This document shows, piece by piece, positions 18,109-25,263 of a stretch of DNA of 64,000 nucleotides; position 1 is the stretch's first letter; each line of letters opens with the position of its first letter. The stretch covers positions 186,001 through 250,000 of the forward strand of contig NZ_JAAIYO010000005.1 in assembly GCF_014930455.1 (NCBI RefSeq), in the 5' to 3' direction. This DNA comes from Corallococcus soli. Lineage in GTDB: Bacteria > Myxococcota > Myxococcia > Myxococcales > Myxococcaceae. Under the pieces are notes generated by a model, which worked only from the letters and a program-made list of their open reading frames with translations, searched no databases and had not been told where the DNA came from. Both the position numbers and the translations under genes were made by a program.

Positions 18109-18252
18109 GCCGTGCGGGCTCCTTGCCATCCACGCGGACTCAGGCATCCGGGGAGAACAAGGGCAAACTACCCTCTACGTTACCTGGGAGTGGAGGACCC
18201 AGCGGGTCCTATTAGGTTAATTTCAAGACCCGGCGCGTTCCACCAGTACGAC
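18109..18252. promoter_or_regulatory. Spacer with short hairpin between kinase and pseudokinase genes
   Basis: A 144-bp gap between two same-strand genes. It contains a perfect 6-bp stem with 3-nt loop (GGACCC-AGC-GGGTCC, 18195-18209) flanked by an unusually AT-rich TATTAGGTTAATTT. There is no T-tract on either strand, so it is not a clear terminator; it may mark a promoter or operator for the pseudokinase gene. Confidence 0.3.
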
Positions 18253-20169
18253 TCATGGGAAGGCGTGCACGACACGGTAGGCCCAGGTGCGTGGCATCCT
18301 GACCGCGCCAGCCTTGGAGCCCGGAAGCCACTCCCCGCCATCAAGGTTGCCATAGACGAGGCACACCGGGATGACGCGTCGGTCCGGCAGCTCCGCCCGG
18401 GTGTAGCGGCCCGTCACCCTGCCTCCGCCCGTCCAGAGCTGTCCATACAGGCGGGTGCCCGTGGGCAGGTCCCCATAGCTTTCAACGGTGAGGCTGACAA
18501 TGGGGCCATCGCGGACGATGAGCTCTTCCGAGTTGTTGCCCGGTTGATTGATGTCCGTGAGGATGCTGGCGCTGCCGGTCTCATTCATGGAGAGCTTGCG
18601 CATGGCCTCCAACGCCCCTTCGGGGCAGCGGGTCGGGTCGGGTCGGATCTGCGCTCCCGCGCAGGCGGTGAAGGCCACGGCGCCGGCGGCCAGGGTGCAC
18701 CGCTTGAGCTTCCCGAGCGCCCCCGCGCGCACCGGGGAGGAGTTGACGGCCGCCTGCCGCGGCGCACGAAGGGTCATGTCTTCTTTCTCCTGCTGGAACA
18801 GGGCGGGTGGAAGAGCCTCCCCCGCCAGAGGCGCACGAGCTTGGTACGGCCCGGGGGACGGCGCCATTTGCTGGACGCCCGGCACCGGGGCCACGACGCC
18901 CGGGACATGCTCCAGACGCCAGGAAGCGAGCCCCGCGAGGAGCAACCCCGCCAGCAGCACGGGAACCACGGCCCACCTCAGCGGATGCGAACGCCAACCG
19001 CCCCCACGCGCGGCACGGAACGCCCGGGCTTCGACCTCCGCCACCTTCGCCGGGTCGCGTTGGCGCAGCTCCCGCACCTCACGCAGCCGGTGGACCTCTT
19101 CCACGTGCCTCGCCCGCGCCTCCCGCAGGGCGACCTCCTGCCCCGGCATCACGGGGCCCTTCGCCTCCGCCGCCTCCAGCGTCGTGCGCGAACCACTGGA
19201 CGTCCTCTCGCGCCAGCCGAACAAGGGGGCCTCCCACGCCGCGTCAGCGACCGCCAGCGCTCGGCGCACCTCCCGGGCCACGGAGGCCGTGCCCTCGGGA
19301 CGCTGTTCGGGCGCGAAGGCCAGCAGCCGCAGGATGATGGACTCCAGCAGCGTCGGCACACGCGGGTTGAGGTCCTTCAAGGATCCCAGGCCCTGGGACA
19401 CCAGGGGCTCGATGGGCACGAGCCACGGCAGCGCGGGATACTGGTCCACCAGCAGGCGGTAGAAGGTGACTCCGACCGCGTACATCTCATCCGCCACCGA
19501 GTAGGTGTAGGGCTCCAGGGCCCCGGGCCGGCGCTCCGCCGACGCCCGCCACCGGAGGAGCTGGGGGCTGTAGTAGCGCGGACTGCCCGGCGGAAGCCTG
19601 GCGGTCTGGGTGAGGGTGGGCGCCCCCGCGTACCAACCCGCGCCCCAGTCCAACAGCTTCACCTTGCCGTCGAGGGTGACCTGGACGTTGTCGCCCTTGA
19701 AGTCCCGGTGCATGGCGCCCCGCGCGTGCGCGGCCGCCAGCGCCTCCAGCACCTGCGCCAGCAACAGCGCCACCTGACGCGCCGTGGGGTTGCGAGCCAG
19801 GGCCCACTCGTAGAGCGACTCACCCTCCACGTACTCCATCACCAGATAGGGGTGCTCCACCGGCCCCAGCCGCCAGATGCCGTGCGTGATCAGACGCACC
19901 ACGGCCCGGTGTCGTACGCGGGCCAGCAGCGCCGCCTCCCGCGCGAACCACCGCTCCCCGGGACGCCGCGACAACTTCAACGCATACAGCCGCCCGCGCG
20001 CGCGTCCCGCCCTGCGCACCGAATAAGTGGTGCCATAGCCTCCTGCCCCCAGGCGCCCCACCACCTCCCAGCGCTCCACCCGGGTGCCCGGCGGCAACCA
20101 CTCCGCGGACAAGAGGACGTGCCCTGCCCCCAGCCCGAAGCGACCGGCTTCCAGCGAATCACGGCTCAC
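18253..20169 (-). CDS. Transmembrane Ser/Thr protein kinase with extracytoplasmic domain
   Basis: Protein of 638 residues. The kinase domain (about 30-300) has an intact glycine loop (GAGGYG), Lys65 in YALKL, alpha-C Glu78, HRDFKGDN (His154, Asp156, Asn161) and DWG in place of DFG (Asp174). One membrane segment (WAVVPVLLAGLLLAGLASW, near 395-415) separates it from a Pro-rich linker and a C-terminal domain (about 480-638, including SEELIVRDGPIVSLTVESYG) predicted to face the periplasm and belonging to no family I can name. The GTG start overlaps the DUF2381 stop by 4 bp (GTGA) with GGAGGG 9 bp upstream. DUF2381/kinase pairs recur in myxobacteria; a secreted-sensor plus receptor-kinase pathway is inferred. 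Confidence 0.85.
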   Translation of the reverse strand: MSRDSLEAGRFGLGAGHVLLSAEWLPPGTRVERWEVVGRLGAGGYGTTYSVRRAGRARGRLYALKLSRRPGERWFAREAALLARVRHRAVVRLITHGIWRLGPVEHPYLVMEYVEGESLYEWALARNPTARQVALLLAQVLEALAAAHARGAMHRDFKGDNVQVTLDGKVKLLDWGAGWYAGAPTLTQTARLPPGSPRYYSPQLLRWRASAERRPGALEPYTYSVADEMYAVGVTFYRLLVDQYPALPWLVPIEPLVSQGLGSLKDLNPRVPTLLESIILRLLAFAPEQRPEGTASVAREVRRALAVADAAWEAPLFGWRERTSSGSRTTLEAAEAKGPVMPGQEVALREARARHVEEVHRLREVRELRQRDPAKVAEVEARAFRAARGGGWRSHPLRWAVVPVLLAGLLLAGLASWRLEHVPGVVAPVPGVQQMAPSPGPYQARAPLAGEALPPALFQQEKEDMTLRAPRQAAVNSSPVRAGALGKLKRCTLAAGAVAFTACAGAQIRPDPTRCPEGALEAMRKLSMNETGSASILTDINQPGNNSEELIVRDGPIVSLTVESYGDLPTGTRLYGQLWTGGGRVTGRYTRAELPDRRVIPVCLVYGNLDGGEWLPGSKAGAVRMPRTWAYRVVHAFP

Positions 20170-21098
20170 AGGGACAATCCCTCCCACCGCACGGCGCGGT
20201 CGCCCTCCTGGTTCCAGGCCTCCATCAGGTAACGGGCGCCCGGCGCCAAGCCCTTCGGCATGTGCCACTCCACCACGACCTTTCCGCGCATTCCTGGCGT
20301 CAGGCGGGCTTCCAGCATCCGCACGGGTGCCTCCAGGACGACGCGGCCTGGCTTCCCGTCCGCCTCCAAAAGGGTCAGCCGCGCCACGCCCGGCACCCAG
20401 GGGGCTGCCTCCAGGGCATTGCCCAGGGTGAACGCCAGCACCCGGGTCGTGAGGTGGCGGTAGAGCACGGTGCTCCCCATGACCTCCAGCCCTGGTCCGT
20501 TGAGGGCCTTGGTCGGCCGTTCGAACGACACCGCCTCTGGCCCCAACGCACCGATGAGCACCGCGCCCCCCAGGCCGGTCTGGGCGCACTGTGCCCGCAG
20601 GAGCGCGAAGCCCGCCTCCGTGGCGGCGCACTGGCCCCGGAGCAGGGCCAGCTCCTCGCCCAGGGCTTCAGGGGACAGGGCGTGGCGGGAGACCTCCACC
20701 AGGGTGTCCACCTCCTTCGGATCCGTGACGAGCAGGAACGTCACCTGCCGGGGCGCGTCCTCGCCCGCGAAGCGCGCCGTGACGAGCGGCCGGGCGGAGT
20801 CGGGCATGGCCACGGACGGGCGCAGCACCATCACGCCCGGGTACACCTTCACCTGGGCGAACAGGGGCGCCAGCGCCTTCGTGTCCACGGAGGACGGCAG
20901 GATGTCATCGTTGAACACGACGGTGGTGACCACGCCGGGAGCGACGCGCAGCAGGTGGAGCGTCGTGGCCTCGTCGGCCCGGACCACGAGCCGGCGCTCC
21001 TGATGGACGCGCCGGTCCGGAGCCCCCGCCCGCGCCGGAGCCGCCGCGACCAGCGCCATCACCAGCATTGGCAAGACAACCGCACGGGATGCGAACAC
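20166..21098 (-). CDS. DUF2381 family exported protein
   Basis: Protein of 310 residues with a signal peptide (MFASRAVVLPMLVMALVAAAPARA). The body follows the DUF2381 pattern: RRLVV near the N-terminus, a beta-rich segment with TVVFNDDILP, VTFLLVTDPKEVDTLVEV, a short helical linker with paired Cys in RGQCAATEAGFALLRAQC, and a C-terminal beta domain ending in VVEWHMPKGLAPGARYLMEAWNQEG. Function of the family is unknown; it is confined largely to Myxococcota. The GTG at 21098 is supported by GGAGG 8 bp upstream; a longer frame exists to 21119. Overlaps the transmembrane kinase by 4 bp, so the two products are made together and probably meet at the periplasmic face of the inner membrane. Confidence 0.85.
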   Translation of the reverse strand: MFASRAVVLPMLVMALVAAAPARAGAPDRRVHQERRLVVRADEATTLHLLRVAPGVVTTVVFNDDILPSSVDTKALAPLFAQVKVYPGVMVLRPSVAMPDSARPLVTARFAGEDAPRQVTFLLVTDPKEVDTLVEVSRHALSPEALGEELALLRGQCAATEAGFALLRAQCAQTGLGGAVLIGALGPEAVSFERPTKALNGPGLEVMGSTVLYRHLTTRVLAFTLGNALEAAPWVPGVARLTLLEADGKPGRVVLEAPVRMLEARLTPGMRGKVVVEWHMPKGLAPGARYLMEAWNQEGDRAVRWEGLSL

Positions 21099-21178
21099 GC
21101 AGGCAACCTCCAGCGTCACACCCTACCAGAAGGGAGTGACGTGGCGGGGTGCCATGGAGGGCCGTGCCACGAAGCGCT

Positions 21179-21760
21179 TCAGGGGATGATTTCTGGAGAC
21201 GCGGTGAAAAGCGCGTGGAACAGCGTCGTCTCCGGAGGCGCCTTCCACTCCACGAACAACGGCACTGGCCGGTGCGCGCTCTCCCAGGGCAACAGCCGGG
21301 CCCCGAACTCCGCTTCGATGGCGCTGCCAATCACTTGAGCAGGCGTCAGGAGGGACTCGGGGCAATGCTCGAATCGCACCTCCGCGCTGCGCATCCCCCC
21401 GCGCTCCCGCTTCTTCCGCACGGCATAGACGACATAGACAGGCGCCAGGATGCTGACGCACCCAACAGCAATCCACCGTGCCAGGGGTGCCGTCCCATCT
21501 TCGGGCGGGTAGGCAATACAGCGGAAACACGGCACGGTCGTCGGGGCCGTTCCATCACCCACCACGAAGCCGGGCAACTGGCGCTCCAGTGTCTCCAGGA
21601 AGGCGTGCCACCGCCCGATCTTCGGCAGCTCCTGCGCCCAGAGTGCCGCCAACCTTCCAGCCTCTGGACTCAATTCCTGTCGGAGATAGTAATCATCATC
21701 CGTTCGCCAATACCGCCTGGCTACCTCCAACAATTGATCCCCAGTCAATGACGTCACCAT
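21179..21760 (-). CDS. Hypothetical single-pass membrane protein
   Basis: Protein of 193 residues with one hydrophobic segment in the middle (WIAVGCVSILAPVYVVYAV, about residues 95-113) followed by KKRERGG, which suggests the C-terminal half is cytoplasmic and the N-terminal half periplasmic. Cys-Phe-Arg-Cys (CFRC) lies about 17 residues before the membrane segment. No named family is recognised. ATG chosen for the GGGGA 6 bp upstream. It lies 80 bp before the DUF2381 gene on the same strand and is the likely first gene of the DUF2381/kinase cluster. Confidence 0.65.
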   Translation of the reverse strand: MVTSLTGDQLLEVARRYWRTDDDYYLRQELSPEAGRLAALWAQELPKIGRWHAFLETLERQLPGFVVGDGTAPTTVPCFRCIAYPPEDGTAPLARWIAVGCVSILAPVYVVYAVRKKRERGGMRSAEVRFEHCPESLLTPAQVIGSAIEAEFGARLLPWESAHRPVPLFVEWKAPPETTLFHALFTASPEIIP

Positions 21761-22070
21761 TCGCTTCCCCTCAAAGCAGGTAGTCGCCAAATTGGACGGG
21801 TGGAGCCTTCGACTGACACTTCCTTGTCATTTGCGCTCCTTCGATGGAAGCAGCGATAAATGGCATCTATGACAATCGTTGTCGAAGAGCCCGAGCATCC
21901 CCCACAGGAGCAGGCAAGGAACCACGCTCAAGCAGCCCCGCCGTCTGCTCTCATCCGATGTTGAGCGGCCTCTGGCACTTCGCACCTCTCTCAATGGATG
22001 CACCCATGATCATATCGGGACCTCCGAGCGCCCATGCCGTCGTCCAACTCATGTGATTGCGGCAAGTCTG

Positions 22071-22102
22071 GCCCCCAACAGTTGGGGGCACGGGAAGTGC
22101 CC
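22071..22102. repeat. Two overlapping inverted repeats
   Basis: A perfect dyad GCCCCCAAC-A-GTTGGGGGC (22071-22089) overlaps a second hairpin GGGCAC-GGGAA-GTGCCC (22086-22102). There is no T-tract. The pair could form alternative structures or be the tip of a small palindromic element. Confidence 0.55.
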
Positions 22103-22278
22103 ACCCAGGGGCCCTCCCGCACTTCATGTGGATTCGCCGCGAGGAGGTCCCTGGTGAATGAGGAGCGCTGCCGCGCATTCCGGTCCCGCTGCCCCACGGC
22201 GAGCGGCCCTCCCCCGTGCGCTCGACGGTTCGCGGGACCTGCCTGGAGGATGCGCCTCGGCGGTTGGCACATGGCTCG

Positions 22279-22303
22279 AACCTGTCCGACTGTCGGACAA
22301 GTT
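22279..22303. repeat. Near-perfect palindrome AACCTGTCCGAC-T-GTCGGACAAGTT
   Basis: Twelve-base arms matching at 11 positions around a single T. Because it is palindromic, both strands read the same short peptide RTCPTVGQV. It lies in a gene-poor stretch about 80 bp upstream of a truncated toxin-like gene. A repetitive extragenic palindrome or a protein-binding dyad are both possible. Confidence 0.55.
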
Positions 22304-22382
22304 CTGGTAAGCAGCGGCTGGCGGGGCGTCCCCATGGACTCCGTTACTGTCGTGCCCATCTCGAATCTGGGCTCCACGCCAA

Positions 22383-22970
22383 GTGCAAGAGAGCCCCCAG
22401 GCGGCAACCTCCAGCGTCGCCATCAAAGAAGCGCTGGATGCATATGAACTCCGCCACTCCTACCCCGAAGAAGCAGGGACCTCACGAGGAACGAAGGTGG
22501 CAACCCGGGAATCTGAAGCACAACACAAGCCCGAGTCGAAGCCCGAGCCGGCGGGGCAGGACTGGTTTCCCCCAGCACCATCCGAATCACCGGAGCGCGA
22601 GCGCCACCCCGAGTGCAGGCCCGTCCCGGTGCGACATCTGGGCGGCAACGAGCCACACAATGAATGCGCTGACAAGATTCCCAACAACAGCTTCCCTGAC
22701 TGGGATGTGCTCGTCAATGGGAAGAACTTCGACGGGCTGGTACTCATCACTCGCACGCTGTGGGATGTCAAGACGGATGACTTTGAAAAACAGCCGCCAC
22801 GGCCTCAAAGGTTCTTTGTCAGGATGAAGCTGCCTGAGCTGAGGCGCGAAGCCAGGCTCGCAAGGGACTGCGGGTACAACTTCGTCATTGGAGTGCGAAG
22901 CGCCGCGCACAAAGCCGTGCTGTTCGACGAAGACCCCACCCTGAAATTTGTCATCATGGATTGGTGTTGA
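22383..22970 (+). CDS. DUF6310-type protein, apparently N-terminally truncated
   Basis: Predicted 195 residues with GTG start and no ribosome-binding site. After VAIKEALDAYELR there is a Glu/Pro/Lys-rich linker, then a conserved-looking domain (about 75-195) with HLGGNEPHNECADKIP, DVLVNGKNFDGL, LWDVKTDDFEK, NFVIGVRSAAHKA and a C-terminal MDWC. From memory this is the C-terminal domain of myxobacterial DUF6310 proteins, which normally carry a lipoprotein/membrane N-terminal half; here that half is absent and coding similarity begins at VAIKEALDA. The WDVKTD motif resembles a nuclease D/ExK core, so a toxin role is plausible but inferred. The next gene starts 1 bp after its stop and looks like its immunity partner. 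Confidence 0.55.
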   Translation: MQESPQAATSSVAIKEALDAYELRHSYPEEAGTSRGTKVATRESEAQHKPESKPEPAGQDWFPPAPSESPERERHPECRPVPVRHLGGNEPHNECADKIPNNSFPDWDVLVNGKNFDGLVLITRTLWDVKTDDFEKQPPRPQRFFVRMKLPELRREARLARDCGYNFVIGVRSAAHKAVLFDEDPTLKFVIMDWC

Positions 22971-22971
22971 A

Positions 22972-23730
22972 ATGACGGCCGCTCATAGAACCCTCATCAT
23001 TATCGCCCACGCGCCCGCGCTCCAGAACAATGACGACCGCCCGACCGCGGTTGTCCATGCAATGGAACGTGCGCTGCCTGGCTTGCGCTTGGGGTGGACG
23101 ATGTCCGAAAAGGAAGACCTCATCGCATTGCCTCAACGCGACGAGTGGGTCGCGGCCAACATGGCAAATGGAGGGTTTCCGTTCCTCTGCAACGATGATG
23201 ATAACCATCTTGTGACGGTTGCTGGACTGGAAAACCCAAACGGTCTTGCCGCAGGGAGCCCGCCGCATCTTGAAATCCATGCGGACCTGCCACTCGACGC
23301 GGTCAGCATCGCGGAGGCTGTCGATGTGCTTGCAGGTTTAGCGGAGGGCGCTCGCGCGGTATGGGGGCATGCGACGCCGAGCGGTTATGGTGGGATCGTG
23401 GCGCAACAGTTCCGCCACCCCGGCGATGAGTTGCACGTTCCGCCCCTCGGACTGCCGTCGCTCAAGCTCCCGTGGAACAGGTCCACACCTGAGATTCCGC
23501 ACTTTCTCGGGTGGCTGAACTACTGGTCTGCCGCTGCCGCGCAGGCCATCGGGTTCCCGGACCCACTCCGTGACGCCGCGCTGCTTTCACGGGCACGGCG
23601 CACGGCAACGGGCGGGTGGGTCGTGCAGCTCACCGATGCGCCGCTCGCTCTGGACAACCCTGCCCACCTGGACGCGCTCCAGCGGGCCTATGAGCGGTTC
23701 CCGGAGATCGGTGGACGCGCACCGCCTTGA
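22972..23730 (+). CDS. DUF5953-type putative immunity protein
   Basis: Soluble 252-residue protein without signal peptide. It resembles, from memory, the DUF5953 family found directly after DUF6310 genes in Myxococcaceae. Recognisable stretches are LTLIIIAHAP-like at the N-terminus (TLIIIAHAPALQ), FPFLCNDDDNHLVTVAGLENP and the C-terminal WVVQLTDAPLALDNPAHLDALQRAY. Position immediately after a toxin-like gene, with a 1-bp gap, supports an immunity or antitoxin role; no catalytic motif is seen. If the upstream gene is dead, this would be an orphan immunity gene that still protects against kin carrying the toxin. Confidence 0.6.
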   Translation: MTAAHRTLIIIAHAPALQNNDDRPTAVVHAMERALPGLRLGWTMSEKEDLIALPQRDEWVAANMANGGFPFLCNDDDNHLVTVAGLENPNGLAAGSPPHLEIHADLPLDAVSIAEAVDVLAGLAEGARAVWGHATPSGYGGIVAQQFRHPGDELHVPPLGLPSLKLPWNRSTPEIPHFLGWLNYWSAAAAQAIGFPDPLRDAALLSRARRTATGGWVVQLTDAPLALDNPAHLDALQRAYERFPEIGGRAPP

Positions 23731-23797
23731 CCTCGACCAGGAGGCTTGGGACGCGGCTCAAGCCGTAGGAGAGAGACCCACTGCGCGGGCGTCCACG

Positions 23798-24418
23798 ATG
23801 GTCGCCTCCCATTCGGGAGGTCATGCACCATTGCTCCAACCGTACAGATTGGCCCTCGCGCTTACGCTCGTGCCCGTCTCGGGAGCTGCTGCGGGGGCTG
23901 AGACGGCCACAGGGGCACGCGTTGGCCGTAAGCGCTCCGTGACCATCGCCAGCACGCCCGCCGAACCGCGGCCCATCGTCCATGTCGCGGCGGACGCCCG
24001 GACGGTATTCCTGTTCTCTGCGCCGATCCAGCGGAAGACCCTCACCTTCGCCGAATCCCTGATCCATGTCCTGGATGCGGGCGAGCGGTCGATCATTGTT
24101 CAGCCCGTGGCCAATCTCACTGACGGCGAGCGGCAGGCGATCGGGGTCTTCTTCGCTGACGGCCGAGCATCCACCCGGGCCGCCTTCGTGCTCGTGACAG
24201 ACCCGAGCGACGTTGACGCACTGATTGACGTGCAGCGCCCGGAGCCTCCAAACACGGTCTGTCAGCCTTCAGATCATGCACCGGCGCCGAAGCCGGAAGA
24301 CCTCGTGCTGCGTGGCTACGCAGACCTGAAGCATCCCCTCATTTTCGATTTCCCCTCGGAGCTTGCTCCCTCGGCTGCCCATGGGTTCTCCGAGGAGAAC
24401 CTTCAAGTGAGGGGATAG
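23798..24418 (+). CDS. DUF2381 family protein, C-terminally truncated
   Basis: Predicted 206 residues: a hydrophobic leader (LALALTLVPVSGAAAGAE), then the N-terminal DUF2381 pattern RKRSVTIAS, VHVAADARTVFLFSAPI, ERSIIVQPVANLTDGERQAIGVFF and AAFVLVTDPSDVDALIDVQ. These align in order with the intact DUF2381 protein at 20166. After VCQ the family's linker and C-terminal beta domain are missing, replaced by about 55 unrelated residues to the stop. No kinase gene follows. The ATG has only a distant AGGAGAG (26 bp), so the start is uncertain. Probably a decaying paralog stranded beside the toxin genes. Confidence 0.55.
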   Translation: MVASHSGGHAPLLQPYRLALALTLVPVSGAAAGAETATGARVGRKRSVTIASTPAEPRPIVHVAADARTVFLFSAPIQRKTLTFAESLIHVLDAGERSIIVQPVANLTDGERQAIGVFFADGRASTRAAFVLVTDPSDVDALIDVQRPEPPNTVCQPSDHAPAPKPEDLVLRGYADLKHPLIFDFPSELAPSAAHGFSEENLQVRG

Positions 24419-24498
24419 CTCAGGGTGAGCCCTGGGGTACCTGCATCCACAAACCAGCCGCCTCCACGAAGGTTTCCATTGGGTAGCAGCCTGGAATC

Positions 24499-25251
24499 TC
24501 AGACCGTAGTGAGCGGCATGAGCCCAGCTCGGTCCAGCAGATCTCGCACGCGCCGCGTCAGCGCCACATGGTCCGGGTTGGCTACCGAGAAGCGCTCGGG
24601 GGTGAGGACGATCAGCGTGCCTTTGTCCTCGACCTGCTTGATGCGGACTGGAGCTGGGAGCGGCGGCACCGTGCCCCGCTGACGCGCGAGGTACGTCACC
24701 CAGCCAGGCCACACGCCGGCCTTGCCGTCCAGTTCCCGATGCGTGTGGGACATGGCCACCGCCCAATCAGGTTCCCAGGCCAGCGCCATGCTGCGCACCA
24801 CCTCGGCCAGCACGGTTGCCGTGAGGATTCGCTCCGCGTTCTCCCCCTTGGCCGGTAGCGACAGGACGCACGAATTGGCAATGCTGAATTCGGCGTAGCT
24901 TCCGCATTTCATATTGACGGACGCGAAGTCCTGGCCGGCTCCATCGTTGTATGCCCCAACGCGAAAGCCCAGATCTTCGATAGGCGGCCCGCCGGGCTCC
25001 CGGTTCACGCCGCGCCGGAATGCTTCCGTCAACGCAGGGAGGGAAGGCGGCATGAGCGGGGTCTTGCGCCCCTTGCCGCGCGGTTTGGGAATCTTGTTCC
25101 AATGCGCCAGCAGGGGGTCACAAGCGGCCAGCAAGTTGAGAAAGGCCTCCGCTCGATGGGCGCACTCCTCGGGGGACTCCTTGCGAGGTCCCCAGTAGGC
25201 GCCAGCGTGGTAGGAGTCAGGATGGAGCGCAGGTGTGGGCTGAGTGGTCAT
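24499..25251 (-). CDS. Imm52 family immunity protein
   Basis: Soluble protein of 250 residues matching the Imm52 pattern: YHAGAYWGPRKESPEECA near the N-terminus, a central block GAYNDGAGQDFASVNMKCGSY, and WPGWVTYLARQRG with a C-terminal ERFSVANPDHVALTRRVRDLL. Imm52 proteins are the known immunity partners of Tox-REase-5 toxins, and the gene directly upstream encodes one. The ATG lies 12 bp after the toxin stop; an in-frame GTG at 25260 is an alternative. It presumably binds the nuclease domain in the cytoplasm to protect the producer and its kin. Confidence 0.8.
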   Translation of the reverse strand: MTTQPTPALHPDSYHAGAYWGPRKESPEECAHRAEAFLNLLAACDPLLAHWNKIPKPRGKGRKTPLMPPSLPALTEAFRRGVNREPGGPPIEDLGFRVGAYNDGAGQDFASVNMKCGSYAEFSIANSCVLSLPAKGENAERILTATVLAEVVRSMALAWEPDWAVAMSHTHRELDGKAGVWPGWVTYLARQRGTVPPLPAPVRIKQVEDKGTLIVLTPERFSVANPDHVALTRRVRDLLDRAGLMPLTTV

Positions 25252-25263
25252 AACGCGCACTTG

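Larger units (their letters stand above)
21761..22382. other. Gene-poor region with clustered palindromes
   Basis: About 620 bp with no convincing gene on either strand. Base composition is visibly more AT-rich near 21780-22040 than in the surroundings. It contains several dyads, listed separately at 22071-22102 and 22279-22303, and a small one (GACAA-TCG-TTGTC) at 21871-21883. The region ends where a truncated DUF6310 coding segment begins abruptly, so it probably replaced the 5' part of that gene. Confidence 0.5.

Noticed and set aside
17608-20232. 874-codon plus-strand frame
   Set aside because: Antisense of the kinase and pseudokinase genes; no recognisable motif.
22034-22447. Possible small plus-strand gene containing RTCPTVGQV
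   Set aside because: The same peptide is read on the opposite strand because of the palindrome; there is no ribosome-binding site or fold, so it is a by-product of the repeat.
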